NCBI GenBank assembly: GCA_003535195.1 | Contig: DOHN01000188.1 | Location: 4,108-35,918 of the forward strand | Direction: 5' to 3' | DNA from: Ruminiclostridium sp. | GTDB taxonomy: Bacteria > Bacillota > Clostridia > DSM-8532 | DNA length: 31,811 bases | Part shown: in pieces, positions 5,736-13,042 of the stretch | Position numbering within the stretch: the first letter of the stretch is position 1 | Layout: each line of letters begins with the position of its first letter | Position numbers and translations under genes: made by a program | The notes under the pieces: model-generated | What the model was told of the DNA's origin: nothing | Database searches by the model: none | What the model saw: the letters and a program-made list of their open reading frames with translations, nothing else

Positions 5736-7184
5736 ATGTTTGTAATTGGAATTGATGTCGGGACGACCTGTACCAAGGCTCTTGTATTGACAAAAGATGG
5801 TCAGGTAGCTGCAACCGGTAGTCAGGGCTATAAATTGATCAGCAGCGGCCGCCAGGTGGAACAACGTGCGGAGGACTGGACGGAAGCCGCTGTGGCGGCA
5901 GTCCGGGAAGCCATGAAGAACATTGACGCAAGGGAAGTGGAAGCCATTTCACTTTCAACGCAAGGCGCCAGTTGTGTTGCTATGGATAAAGACGGCAAAA
6001 CCATTGGAAATGCGCTGACCTGGATGGACAGCCGTGCTGCCGGTGAAGCTGCCGAGCTGGTGGAAAAACTGTCCGATGATTATATTTATGCGGCTACGGG
6101 CTGGAAGGCCAACCCCACTCTGGATGCTGCAAAAATAATGCATATGAAAAAACAGCCCCAGTATGGAGAAGCGGTTGCTTTCCTTTCCACGCTTGAATAT
6201 TTGAATCTGTTTCTAACGGGCAGGGCTGTTATTGACCCTACAAATGCCGCTATGCGTCAGCTTTATAATATTGAGAAGGGCTGCTGGGATAAAAAGCTGC
6301 TGGCGGCTTCCGGAATCTGTGAGAAGGAGCTGCCGCCAGTGCTGTCAACCGGAGCAAAGGTGGGAGAGCTTTCCGAGAGCGCAGCGGGGCTTATGGGGCT
6401 GAAATCCGGAATTCCGGTATTTAACGGCGCTCATGACCAATACTGTGCGGCCATCGGAGCCGGAGCGGTGCATGATGGAGATATGCTCCTGTCGGCCGGC
6501 ACGACATGGGTTCTTCTGGGGATCGGCACAAAGCCGATGGTCACAAAAAGCTATATTGCAGCCGGAAAACATCCGGTTGCCGGCCTCTATGGCGCCCTTG
6601 CATCGCTGGTCTGCTCCGGTGCTTCCATGCAATGGTACAAGGACCAATTTCTTTTGGAAAACTTTGCCGAGGTAGATAAGGAAGTGGCAAAGCGGAAGGA
6701 TCCGGATCTGTCTTTCTATCCGTACCTTGCAGGAGCGGGGTATCCGATCTGGAATCTGAAAGCTAAAGGGGCGTTTACAGGCATTACCCTGGCCAGCGAC
6801 AAATTTGACTTTGCAAGAGCCATTATGGAAGGGGTAGCATTTGGAGTAAAACGTGGATTGGAGGATTTTGCCGAAAACGGATGCCAGGTCCGCCAGCTGA
6901 TTATGATGGGCGGTGCTGCCAAGAGCCGGGTATGGTGCGAGATGATTGCGGACATTACCGGCATTTCCATAATACGTCTGAATCAGGCCGATATTTGTGC
7001 TGTGGGCGCCGGGATGATTGCCGCCTGCGGGCTGGGCTGGTATGACGGCTATGAAGCTGCGGCAAAGGCTATGACCCGGGTGGAACATGTGTATAGTCCG
7101 GCAGAAGAAAACCGGAAGTATTATGAGGAAAAGTATATGAGATATCGCGGTTTATGGGACTGTATGCAAAAATTTTATGAATGA
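5736..7184 (+). CDS. FGGY-family carbohydrate kinase (xylulokinase-like)
   Basis: A 482-residue protein. The ATG at 5736 follows GAGGGAGA by 5 nt; the TTG at 5721 lies before it and is not needed. The actin-like ATPase N-lobe starts with GIDVGTTCTKA (phosphate 1 loop), then STQGAS and LTWMDSR near residue 100. The catalytic base is Asp234 in NGAHDQYCAAIGAG. The C-lobe has SAGTTWVLLG (around 253-261) and the adenosine loop MMGGAAKSRVWCEMIADITG. It phosphorylates a ketose, polyol or similar sugar with ATP in the cytoplasm. Length and motifs are normal for FGGY kinases. With the isomerase-like gene at 15838, it likely phosphorylates the ketose made by that enzyme. FGGY substrates cannot be assigned without modelling. 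Confidence 0.92.
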   Translation: MFVIGIDVGTTCTKALVLTKDGQVAATGSQGYKLISSGRQVEQRAEDWTEAAVAAVREAMKNIDAREVEAISLSTQGASCVAMDKDGKTIGNALTWMDSRAAGEAAELVEKLSDDYIYAATGWKANPTLDAAKIMHMKKQPQYGEAVAFLSTLEYLNLFLTGRAVIDPTNAAMRQLYNIEKGCWDKKLLAASGICEKELPPVLSTGAKVGELSESAAGLMGLKSGIPVFNGAHDQYCAAIGAGAVHDGDMLLSAGTTWVLLGIGTKPMVTKSYIAAGKHPVAGLYGALASLVCSGASMQWYKDQFLLENFAEVDKEVAKRKDPDLSFYPYLAGAGYPIWNLKAKGAFTGITLASDKFDFARAIMEGVAFGVKRGLEDFAENGCQVRQLIMMGGAAKSRVWCEMIADITGISIIRLNQADICAVGAGMIAACGLGWYDGYEAAAKAMTRVEHVYSPAEENRKYYEEKYMRYRGLWDCMQKFYE

Positions 7185-7197
7185 AAGGTGAATTTTA

Positions 7198-8229
7198 ATG
7201 AGGTATGATTATTTCCATTACACAGAGTTGGACAGAAAATTCTATGAAGAGCATCTCAAAGACAGAATTCCCCACGAATTTATAGATTGCCATACGCATA
7301 TTAACCTTATGGAGCATCTCGTTGATGTCCCCAAGGAAAGAATTGCGGATGACTGGGCCTTACAGTCTGGGATGCATATGTCAGCGGATGATGCGAAGTT
7401 TTATTACGACACGTTTTTTCCTGACCAGAAATGGAATATAGTTGCTTTTCCATTTCCTATTCGTGAAGCTCATTTAGAAGAGAACAATGAATATGTGGCA
7501 AAATGCGCAGATGAGGGGAAAATTGCCTATGGCTTAATGTCCATTAAGCCCGATTATTCTCTGGAATATATTGAACGGGAATTGACAACCAAGCGCTTTT
7601 CGGGCGTAAAACCATATCCGGATATGGTTTCCGGGAAAAAAGGAGCTGAAATCAGTATTTTTCAGTTTATGCCCCATGATCAGTTAAAGCTGATGGAAAA
7701 GCTGCATATGCCAATCGTGATGCATTTGCCCCGGGCGGGCAGAATGCCTGACGACAACAACATAAAAGAATTGAAAGAAATACGTCAGAAATACCCTGAG
7801 CTGAAGATGGTGATCGCTCATTTAGGCCGGTGCTTTACGCCTTATTTCTTTAAACAGGCTGTTGAAAAAATGGGTGAGGACATCCATGGCTTCTATTTTG
7901 ATACGGCCGCAGTCCTGAATCCCGAAGTGCACCGTATGGCCTTAGAAAAGCTCAGTCACAAGAAAATCCTATTTGGAACGGACATACCGATCTTTTTGTG
8001 GCATGGACGCAGAAAATGGACGGAAACTTCTTACATCAATCTTGCGAGAGAGGATTTCATGTGGAATAAGCACCATGAATCCAAGGAGATAGAAGCAGGG
8101 TATACCTTCTACGTTTATGAGCAGATCAACAATTTGCTCAATGAAATGGAAAGGGCAAACCTTTCCCGTAAAGAAACAGAAGATATCTTCTGCAATAATG
8201 CCAAAGAGGTTTTTAATAGGAAAATTTAA
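7198..8229 (+). CDS. Metal-dependent amidohydrolase (ACMSD-like TIM barrel)
   Basis: A 343-residue protein, 13 nt after the kinase, with AAAGGTGA before the ATG. Metal-ligand motifs are in the order of the amidohydrolase_2 family: DCHTH (His32, His34), His176 in VMHLPRAG, His208 in IAHLGR and Asp262 in FGTDIP. The family includes decarboxylases (ACMSD, gamma-resorcylate decarboxylase), lactonases and hydrolases of cyclic compounds, so the reaction may be lactone opening, decarboxylation or another C-C bond step. It sits between a sugar kinase and a TIM-like isomerase, so it probably acts on a phosphorylated sugar or sugar acid. The N-terminal 25 residues (aromatic and charged) are an extension ahead of the barrel. 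No specific substrate can be named. Confidence 0.85.
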   Translation: MRYDYFHYTELDRKFYEEHLKDRIPHEFIDCHTHINLMEHLVDVPKERIADDWALQSGMHMSADDAKFYYDTFFPDQKWNIVAFPFPIREAHLEENNEYVAKCADEGKIAYGLMSIKPDYSLEYIERELTTKRFSGVKPYPDMVSGKKGAEISIFQFMPHDQLKLMEKLHMPIVMHLPRAGRMPDDNNIKELKEIRQKYPELKMVIAHLGRCFTPYFFKQAVEKMGEDIHGFYFDTAAVLNPEVHRMALEKLSHKKILFGTDIPIFLWHGRRKWTETSYINLAREDFMWNKHHESKEIEAGYTFYVYEQINNLLNEMERANLSRKETEDIFCNNAKEVFNRKI

Positions 8230-8265
8230 TGACTGAACGTCAAAAAAAGGAAAGGTGCATTATAT

Positions 8266-8979
8266 ATGAAACCCGTAATCAGAACGCCTTATTTTGAAAT
8301 CGGAACAAAAAACTATATTTGGGGAGATAAGGTTCTTGAATATGCAAAAGCTGCCGATGCCGCTGCCCAAAAGTATGATATTGATGTTTTATTCATTACC
8401 CCGGCGGTTGAAATACGCAGGATAGCAGAAAATACCAAGAACCTTATTGTGCTTGCTCCTTATATGGATACCCTCCGCCCGGGCCGCGGCATGGCGGATA
8501 TTCTGCCTGAGGCTTTAAAGGCTGCCGGTGCTAAGGGTGTCGTAGTGAATCACTGCGAAAAGCCTATGTCCCTGCCGGCAATCAAAGCCACCATAGACCG
8601 GGCAAAGGAACTGGATTTTTTGGTGTTTGCCTGTGCGGACACCATTGCTGAAGCAAAAGCCATCGCCCAGCTCCATCCGGATATCATCAATCCGGAGCCG
8701 TCGGAACTGATTGGCGGTACGGACGGCGGTGTGAGCGATATGGGCTATGTTATGGAGTCCATAAAGGTGATCAAGGCAATATACCCGGATATTATGGTGG
8801 AGCAGGCTGCCGGAATAACCAACGGGCAGCAGGTATACGATTTTATCATGGCCGGTTCCGAGGCGGCCGGCGCAGCGTCGGGCATCATGAATGCAAAGGA
8901 CCCCCTTGCAATGATTGATGAGATGATCGCTGCAACCAGGCGGGCTGCCGATGATTTAAAAAAACTGGGCAGAAAGTGA
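8266..8979 (+). CDS. Triose-phosphate-isomerase-like enzyme (archaeal-type)
   Basis: A 237-residue protein with AAAGG 15 nt before the ATG. It aligns by eye along its length with the short archaeal triose-phosphate isomerases: KVLEYAKAAD, RPGRGMADILPEA, VVVNHCEK (catalytic His96), NPEPSELIGG (catalytic Glu144) and the phosphate-binding AAGITNG and ASGIMNAKDP. Lys15 is kept, but the usual active-site Asn two residues before it (N-x-K) is Gly13 here. That change, and placement in a sugar operon, suggest an isomerase for another small phosphosugar such as a tetrulose phosphate; TIM homologues acting on erythrulose phosphates are known. A housekeeping role is unlikely from the context. A distant aldolase-like activity cannot be excluded. 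Confidence 0.82.
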   Translation: MKPVIRTPYFEIGTKNYIWGDKVLEYAKAADAAAQKYDIDVLFITPAVEIRRIAENTKNLIVLAPYMDTLRPGRGMADILPEALKAAGAKGVVVNHCEKPMSLPAIKATIDRAKELDFLVFACADTIAEAKAIAQLHPDIINPEPSELIGGTDGGVSDMGYVMESIKVIKAIYPDIMVEQAAGITNGQQVYDFIMAGSEAAGAASGIMNAKDPLAMIDEMIAATRRAADDLKKLGRK

Positions 8980-9007
8980 AATAGCGATAAAAGATAGGAG
9001 AGTACAT

Positions 9008-9502
9008 ATGGTATACAGAGAGGAATTTAAAGTCAAATCCAATGACCGGGTCTGTACATTCCACGATGTAACGGCCCAGACAAGGGAGATCGCTGCAAGA
9101 TCGGGCATCAAAAACGGCATAGTTGTTGTTTACTCCCACCATACAACCTGCAGCGTGATTACGCAGGAATGCGCGTTTGATATGTCCATGACTGGCCTGG
9201 AGACCCTTCAGCAGGATCTGGTGGACGTATTTGAGAACATTGTTCCTACCTGCCGCAAGGAGGGGATGTACCTGCATCCGGGCCCCAAGGCGCTGAAATT
9301 TGCGGAGGAACATGGGGAGGATGCACGGGGGTGCCATAATACCGATGCGCACCTCAGATCTTCTATTATCGGAAGAAATGTAACCATAGTAATGATTGAC
9401 GGAAAACTGGACTTGGGTGATTTTGGATTCATTCATTTTATTGATTTTGATCAAACCCGGGCCCGGGAGCGGACCGTTCAGGTAATGGTGATTGGTGAAT
9501 AA
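9008..9502 (+). CDS. yjbQ: YjbQ/UPF0047 family protein
   Basis: A 164-residue protein with ATAGGAG 7 nt before the ATG. Family hallmarks are YSHHTTCSVITQE (residues 42-54), NTDAHLRSSIIG around 118-129, and a GKLDLGDFG segment where most relatives have G-x-L-x-L-G-x-W/Q. It is about 25 residues longer than the usual 135-140, mainly through the central HPGPKALKFAEEHGED insert. The family is annotated as secondary thiamine-phosphate synthase from a weak Escherichia coli activity; the true role is unsettled. Here it is the last gene of an operon with a sugar kinase, an amidohydrolase and a TIM-like isomerase, and a terminator follows, so a part in this sugar pathway is more likely than thiamine synthesis. 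Confidence 0.88.
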   Translation: MVYREEFKVKSNDRVCTFHDVTAQTREIAARSGIKNGIVVVYSHHTTCSVITQECAFDMSMTGLETLQQDLVDVFENIVPTCRKEGMYLHPGPKALKFAEEHGEDARGCHNTDAHLRSSIIGRNVTIVMIDGKLDLGDFGFIHFIDFDQTRARERTVQVMVIGE

Positions 9503-9509
9503 AAAAAGC

Positions 9510-9540
9510 CTGCCCTTCGGAGATACAGCTCCAAGGGCAG
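9510..9540 (+). terminator. Terminator after the kinase-YjbQ operon
   Basis: CTGCCCTT (9510-9517) pairs perfectly with AAGGGCAG (9533-9540), with an inner GGAG/CTCC pairing. The following TTCACTTTTA is only moderately T-rich, so termination may be partial and some read-through to the DUF4432 gene is possible. Confidence 0.7.
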
Positions 9541-9563
9541 TTCACTTTTAGTGCACTTTTCGT

Positions 9564-10638
9564 AAATTGCATGTGGCTGCAAAATAAAGCATGGAGGTAA
9601 AAACTGATGATTGAAAAATATTTGAATCAAAGGAACTATGGATGCAGGATTCGCGAGTATATCTACAATGGAAACAAAGTATTGACCATGGAAAACGAAC
9701 TGATCAAGATTTCCATTCTTGCCGATAAGGGCACCGATATCTATGAGTTTATTTATAAGCCAAAGGATATAGATTTTATGTGGCATTCCTTTAATGGCAT
9801 CCGTAATCCCGGCAAATATGTTGAGTCCTGCGAACAGCCTGGAGGATCATTCCTGGATCGTTATGAAGGCGGCTGGCAGGAGCTCTTCCCGAATATCGGA
9901 GCGCCCTGCGAATATATGGGCGCAGCTCTGGGTACCCATGGTGAGGTATGCAAGCTCCCATGGGAATACACCATTTTAAAAGATCAGGTTGATGAGATCC
10001 AGGTAAAATTCACTGTCAGAACAGTCAGGACACCCTACCTGCTTGAAAAAACCTTTACGATCAAAAGAAATGATCCTGTTTTAACTATCGACGAGCAGGT
10101 AACCAACGAAGGTTCTGCCGAGATGCAATTCGCCTGGGGCCATCACCCTGCAGTGGGCCCGCTGTTTCTTGATGATAGCTGCCTCATACATCTTAATGGC
10201 CAGTGCAAGATCAAGACAACAGATATTCCGATGGCTTTGCCTAAAAACAGCGAATTTATGTGGCCGTATGCCCAGGACATCGACGGAAATACAAGGGATT
10301 TAAGCAAGGTTTTGCCTCCGGATAAAAAAACCTATCTGGAGTTTGCTATTGCAGACATAGAAGAAGGAAAATACTGCATAGAAAACAAAAATCTTCAGAT
10401 TGGCTTTGGTATGGAATGGGATAAAACTCGTTTCCCCTATATTTGGCTATGGGCTCCTAATTGCGCACTGGACGGATATCCCTGGTACGGGAGAAATTAT
10501 ACTCTGGCGCTGGAGCCATGGTCAACCATGCACCCAAATCTTGAAAAAGTAATCAGCCACAATGAAGGTATTAAAATTCGGCCCGGAGAAACGATCAGAA
10601 CTCAATTAAAAGCACGGGCTATAGATTTTTCCAGATAA
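9564..10638 (+). repeat. Direct repeat copy 1 (DUF4432 gene plus leader)
   Basis: The leader AAATTGCATGTGGCTGC at 9564 recurs at 17260. The first 33 nt are identical and similarity continues through the whole gene without gaps in the protein. It was copied together with its ribosome-binding region, which points to a DNA-level duplication. Confidence 0.9.
9607..10638 (+). CDS. DUF4432 family protein (aldose-1-epimerase-like), copy 1
   Basis: A 343-residue protein with GGAGGT 10 nt before the ATG. It belongs to the galactose-mutarotase-like beta-sandwich superfamily, DUF4432 branch. Clear segments are ADKGTDIYEFIYKPKDIDF, GGWQELFPNIG, GTHGEV, FAWGHHPAVG (candidate catalytic histidines) and the late EPWSTMHP. 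By superfamily knowledge it may interconvert sugar anomers or bind a sugar; the exact reaction of DUF4432 proteins is not established. It lies after a terminator and is itself followed by one, so it is nearly a stand-alone gene between the kinase operon and the LacI gene. A paralogue with about 42 substitutions in 343 positions by eye lies at 17304. Confidence 0.85.
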   Translation: MIEKYLNQRNYGCRIREYIYNGNKVLTMENELIKISILADKGTDIYEFIYKPKDIDFMWHSFNGIRNPGKYVESCEQPGGSFLDRYEGGWQELFPNIGAPCEYMGAALGTHGEVCKLPWEYTILKDQVDEIQVKFTVRTVRTPYLLEKTFTIKRNDPVLTIDEQVTNEGSAEMQFAWGHHPAVGPLFLDDSCLIHLNGQCKIKTTDIPMALPKNSEFMWPYAQDIDGNTRDLSKVLPPDKKTYLEFAIADIEEGKYCIENKNLQIGFGMEWDKTRFPYIWLWAPNCALDGYPWYGRNYTLALEPWSTMHPNLEKVISHNEGIKIRPGETIRTQLKARAIDFSR

Positions 10639-10691
10639 TGTTCAGTTTATTCGCTGATTGAAAAAATAAATTTCACAGGCTCAATTGTAGG

Positions 10692-10736
10692 AAAAATGCA
10701 CGAGTTAATCCATAAAATACATCGTGCATTTTTTTT
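10692..10736 (+). terminator. Intrinsic terminator after DUF4432 copy 1
   Basis: AAAAATGCACGA (10692-10703) pairs with TCGTGCATTTTT (10722-10733), followed by further T residues. The outer A/T pairs make it work in both directions. Confidence 0.88.
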
Positions 10737-10771
10737 GTTATGAAGTTTTCGTTTATTTTTAATAATTTTGC

Positions 10772-10826
10772 TTGCATAATATGTTCGGGCATTGTATACT
10801 ATCTATGAAAGTTCACGCGAGTGCAA
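10772..10826 (+). promoter_or_regulatory. Promoter and operator of the LacI-type regulator gene
   Basis: TTGCAT (10772-10777) and TATACT (10795-10800) are 17 bp apart. Just downstream, TTCACGCGAGTGCAA (10812-10826) is a pseudo-palindrome with a central CG, the typical LacI-family layout (CAC-N-CG-N-GTG). Its reverse complement matches the element at 11942-11956 at 13 of 15 positions. Its location over the initial transcribed bases suggests autorepression. Confidence 0.7.
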
Positions 10827-10842
10827 AATTGGAGTGTGAAAT

Positions 10843-11871
10843 ATGGCGCAAAACAGAATAACATTGAAAGATGTCGCAGAACATTCGGGCTATTCCCTAA
10901 GAACGGTTAAAAAGGTATTTAATGATTCCGAAGGCGTCAGTAAAAAGGCCAGGACAAAAATAACGGCTTCCGCTGAAGCGCTGAATTATAAATTTAACCG
11001 GATAGCCAGTGCACTTGCAAAGAACTATGATATCAGAATTGCCATTGTTTACAACGATGTTTCCAAATATTACTTTCCCGAGGTAGACAAAGGATTTATT
11101 GACTGTGCTGAAGAGCTCCGTGACTTTGGCGTATCCATTGAATTCCATAAGGTAAGCAGCTTTGCGCTTGAAGCTCAGCAGAAAATACTGGAGGACTTTA
11201 TGGAAAGAGATGATATCAAAGGCGTCATAGTTCAGCCTATCTCTGCGTCCGGATTGAATAAGCATATAGGACGGCTTGTTGATGCCGGCAAGGTCGTCGC
11301 CACCTTTGGCGCCGATGCACCCGAAAGCAAGAGACTTTTTTATGTAGGGCCCGAGGCTTATAAATCCGGTCGTATCGCTTCACAAATATTGGCTAATTAT
11401 ATCGGCAAATCAGGTAAAGTTTTTGTCATCAATCAAGCCACCGAACACATGCAATCCATTGAAAGAATAAGAGGCTTCAAAAACAGAGTTAATGAAGTCT
11501 ACCCCAATATCGAGGTATATGAAATCAACACACCCTTTAATAAAAATATGTATTACGATATGGTCAAGAGTATTGTATTGAATGAAGAGGTGAAGGGGAT
11601 TTTCTGCACTGATGCCGATGTGTACATAGCTGGCAATGTTTTAAAGGAATTGGACAGAAAAGATATCGTCATTCTTGGCTATGATTTTTCCAAGGAAACC
11701 CATGACCTCATGAAGGAAGGCTATATAAAGGTAATACTTACACAGGAGCCTGAAAGCCAGGGCTATATATCTCTTAAAACTCTTTGCGAGTATATTTTAC
11801 ATCACAAGAAACCTGAAAAAGAAAAAATTTTTACGAAAATATCTATTTTTACAAGTGAATGTCTCGATTGA
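10843..11871 (+). CDS. LacI-family transcriptional regulator
   Basis: A 342-residue protein; GGAG lies 8 nt before the ATG. The N-terminal helix-turn-helix (residues 6-25, TLKDVAEHSGYSLRTVKKVF) and hinge region (about 40-60) are followed by a type 1 periplasmic-binding-protein fold that begins IRIAIVYNDVSKYYF. The sugar-binding lobe contains VIVQPISASG, VATFGAD and IFCTDADV. The recognition helix has RTVKKVFND where most LacI proteins have TVSRVLN, so its operator may differ from textbook forms. It sits between the DUF4432 gene and the ABC importer, and its putative operator occurs at both its own promoter and the importer leader. It is most likely a repressor relieved by the imported sugar or a derivative. 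Confidence 0.92.
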   Translation: MAQNRITLKDVAEHSGYSLRTVKKVFNDSEGVSKKARTKITASAEALNYKFNRIASALAKNYDIRIAIVYNDVSKYYFPEVDKGFIDCAEELRDFGVSIEFHKVSSFALEAQQKILEDFMERDDIKGVIVQPISASGLNKHIGRLVDAGKVVATFGADAPESKRLFYVGPEAYKSGRIASQILANYIGKSGKVFVINQATEHMQSIERIRGFKNRVNEVYPNIEVYEINTPFNKNMYYDMVKSIVLNEEVKGIFCTDADVYIAGNVLKELDRKDIVILGYDFSKETHDLMKEGYIKVILTQEPESQGYISLKTLCEYILHHKKPEKEKIFTKISIFTSECLD

Positions 11872-11904
11872 TCCTCAAAGAATACCGGTTTCATTAAATG
11901 ACAG

Positions 11905-11956
11905 ACTTAAACAAGGTTTAAGTTTTATTTTATAACAAACATTGCACCCGAGTGAA
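11905..11956 (+). promoter_or_regulatory. Importer leader: hairpin, possible -10 box and LacI operator
   Basis: ACTTAAAC (11905-11912) and GTTTAAGT (11916-11923) form a perfect 8-bp hairpin followed by TTTATTTT, a weak terminator for the LacI gene. TATAAC (11931-11936) could be a -10 box, but no good -35 box is seen. TTGCACCCGAGTGAA (11942-11956) is the second copy of the LacI operator, in reverse orientation to the one at 10812, about 33 nt before the permease start. Confidence 0.6.
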
Positions 11957-11988
11957 AAACAAAATTAGTTATGAGGAGGAAAATTAAG

Positions 11989-13002
11989 ATGTCCATGAAT
12001 GCTGAAACCTTAATGGAAGTCATCCAAAAAAAAGAAAAAACTTTGGAAAAGAAAAGTTTCTTTAGGAGGATTCTGGAGGCCAGGGAATTCTCACTGATTC
12101 TCATTTTGGCCGTTATCGTCGCCGCACTGACTTTGTCCACAGATACCTTTGCCTCTAGTGCTAATCTAACCGTTATGCTGCAGGGTATGTCTGTTGATAT
12201 GATTATAGCCGTTCCTATGGCAATATCTCTGGTTGCAGGAAATATTGATTTTTCTGTCGGATCAAATTTGGCTCTTTCCAGTCTTATTGCCTGTATGGCC
12301 ATGAATAACGGTGCTTCTACAATTACCGGCATGTTAATCGGCCTTGTAAGCGGTATACTTTTAGGTCTTTTAAATGCGCTTATCATCAACAAATTTCGTA
12401 TTACACCATTAGTTGCAACCATGGGCACATGGATGGCCTACAAGGGACTTGCACTGGTCATATCCAGCGGAAGTACGGTCGCAAACCTTCCTGATGGATT
12501 TAAAAGTTTTGGCAGAGCCAAACTGTTCGGAATACCTCTTCCCATTGTCTACATGGTCTGCGTCGTCATTCTTGGCATGTTTGTATTAAAGTATATCGAT
12601 TTCTTTAACCGTGCTTATTACATAGGCGGAAATCAGGCTTCTGCCAGACTTGCCGGTATGAACACAGAGCTATTCACGTATGTGAGCTATGGATTGACGG
12701 GGTTTATGTCAGCTTTTGCAGGTCTTGTTCTTGCAGCAAGGCTTGGTGCTGTAAGCCAGAGTGCAGGCTCGGGACTGGAATTCAGAAATGTTGTCGCGCT
12801 CTTGATAGGCGGCGTCTCCATGGATGGCGGAGAAGGTACCATTTTCGGAGCCGTTCTGGGCGTTACGCTCATGCAGATTGTGAATAACTCACTGGTGCTT
12901 CTTGATATCAATCCAAGCTGGACTCAAGTTATAACCGGAAGTATTTTAGTTCTGTCAATAGCCATTGATAAGGCAAGCAGAATGAAAAAATCAGCTCGTT
13001 AA
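11989..13002 (+). CDS. Sugar ABC transporter permease (RbsC/AraH type, CUT2)
   Basis: A 337-residue membrane protein. The ATG at 11989 is chosen because GAGGAGG (11973-11979) lies 9 nt upstream; the ATG at 11971 overlaps that ribosome binding site. After a cytoplasmic basic and coiled N-terminus (residues 1-32), eight to ten hydrophobic helices follow, starting FSLILILAVIVAALTL. The family motif LVAGNIDFSVGS (branched-chain/ribose permease group) and the late GGVSMDGGEGTIFGAVLG loop are clear. It forms the homodimeric channel of a CUT2-class importer with the ATPase and lipoprotein that follow. Gene order is permease, ATPase, binding protein, rather than the rbs order. Confidence 0.92.
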   Translation: MSMNAETLMEVIQKKEKTLEKKSFFRRILEAREFSLILILAVIVAALTLSTDTFASSANLTVMLQGMSVDMIIAVPMAISLVAGNIDFSVGSNLALSSLIACMAMNNGASTITGMLIGLVSGILLGLLNALIINKFRITPLVATMGTWMAYKGLALVISSGSTVANLPDGFKSFGRAKLFGIPLPIVYMVCVVILGMFVLKYIDFFNRAYYIGGNQASARLAGMNTELFTYVSYGLTGFMSAFAGLVLAARLGAVSQSAGSGLEFRNVVALLIGGVSMDGGEGTIFGAVLGVTLMQIVNNSLVLLDINPSWTQVITGSILVLSIAIDKASRMKKSAR

Positions 13003-13042
13003 AGCAGGATGAAATCAAATGGATGATAAGGAGGAAAAATCC

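Noticed and set aside
9008..9502. Thiamine-phosphate synthase role for the YjbQ protein
   Set aside because: No thiamine gene or recognisable TPP riboswitch is nearby, and the annotation rests on a weak activity of a homologue.
9541..9555. TTCAC-N5-GTGCA resembling the LacI operator upstream of DUF4432 copy 1
   Set aside because: The half-sites are 5 bp apart instead of 4 and the central CG is missing, and it lies inside the terminator tail of the preceding operon.
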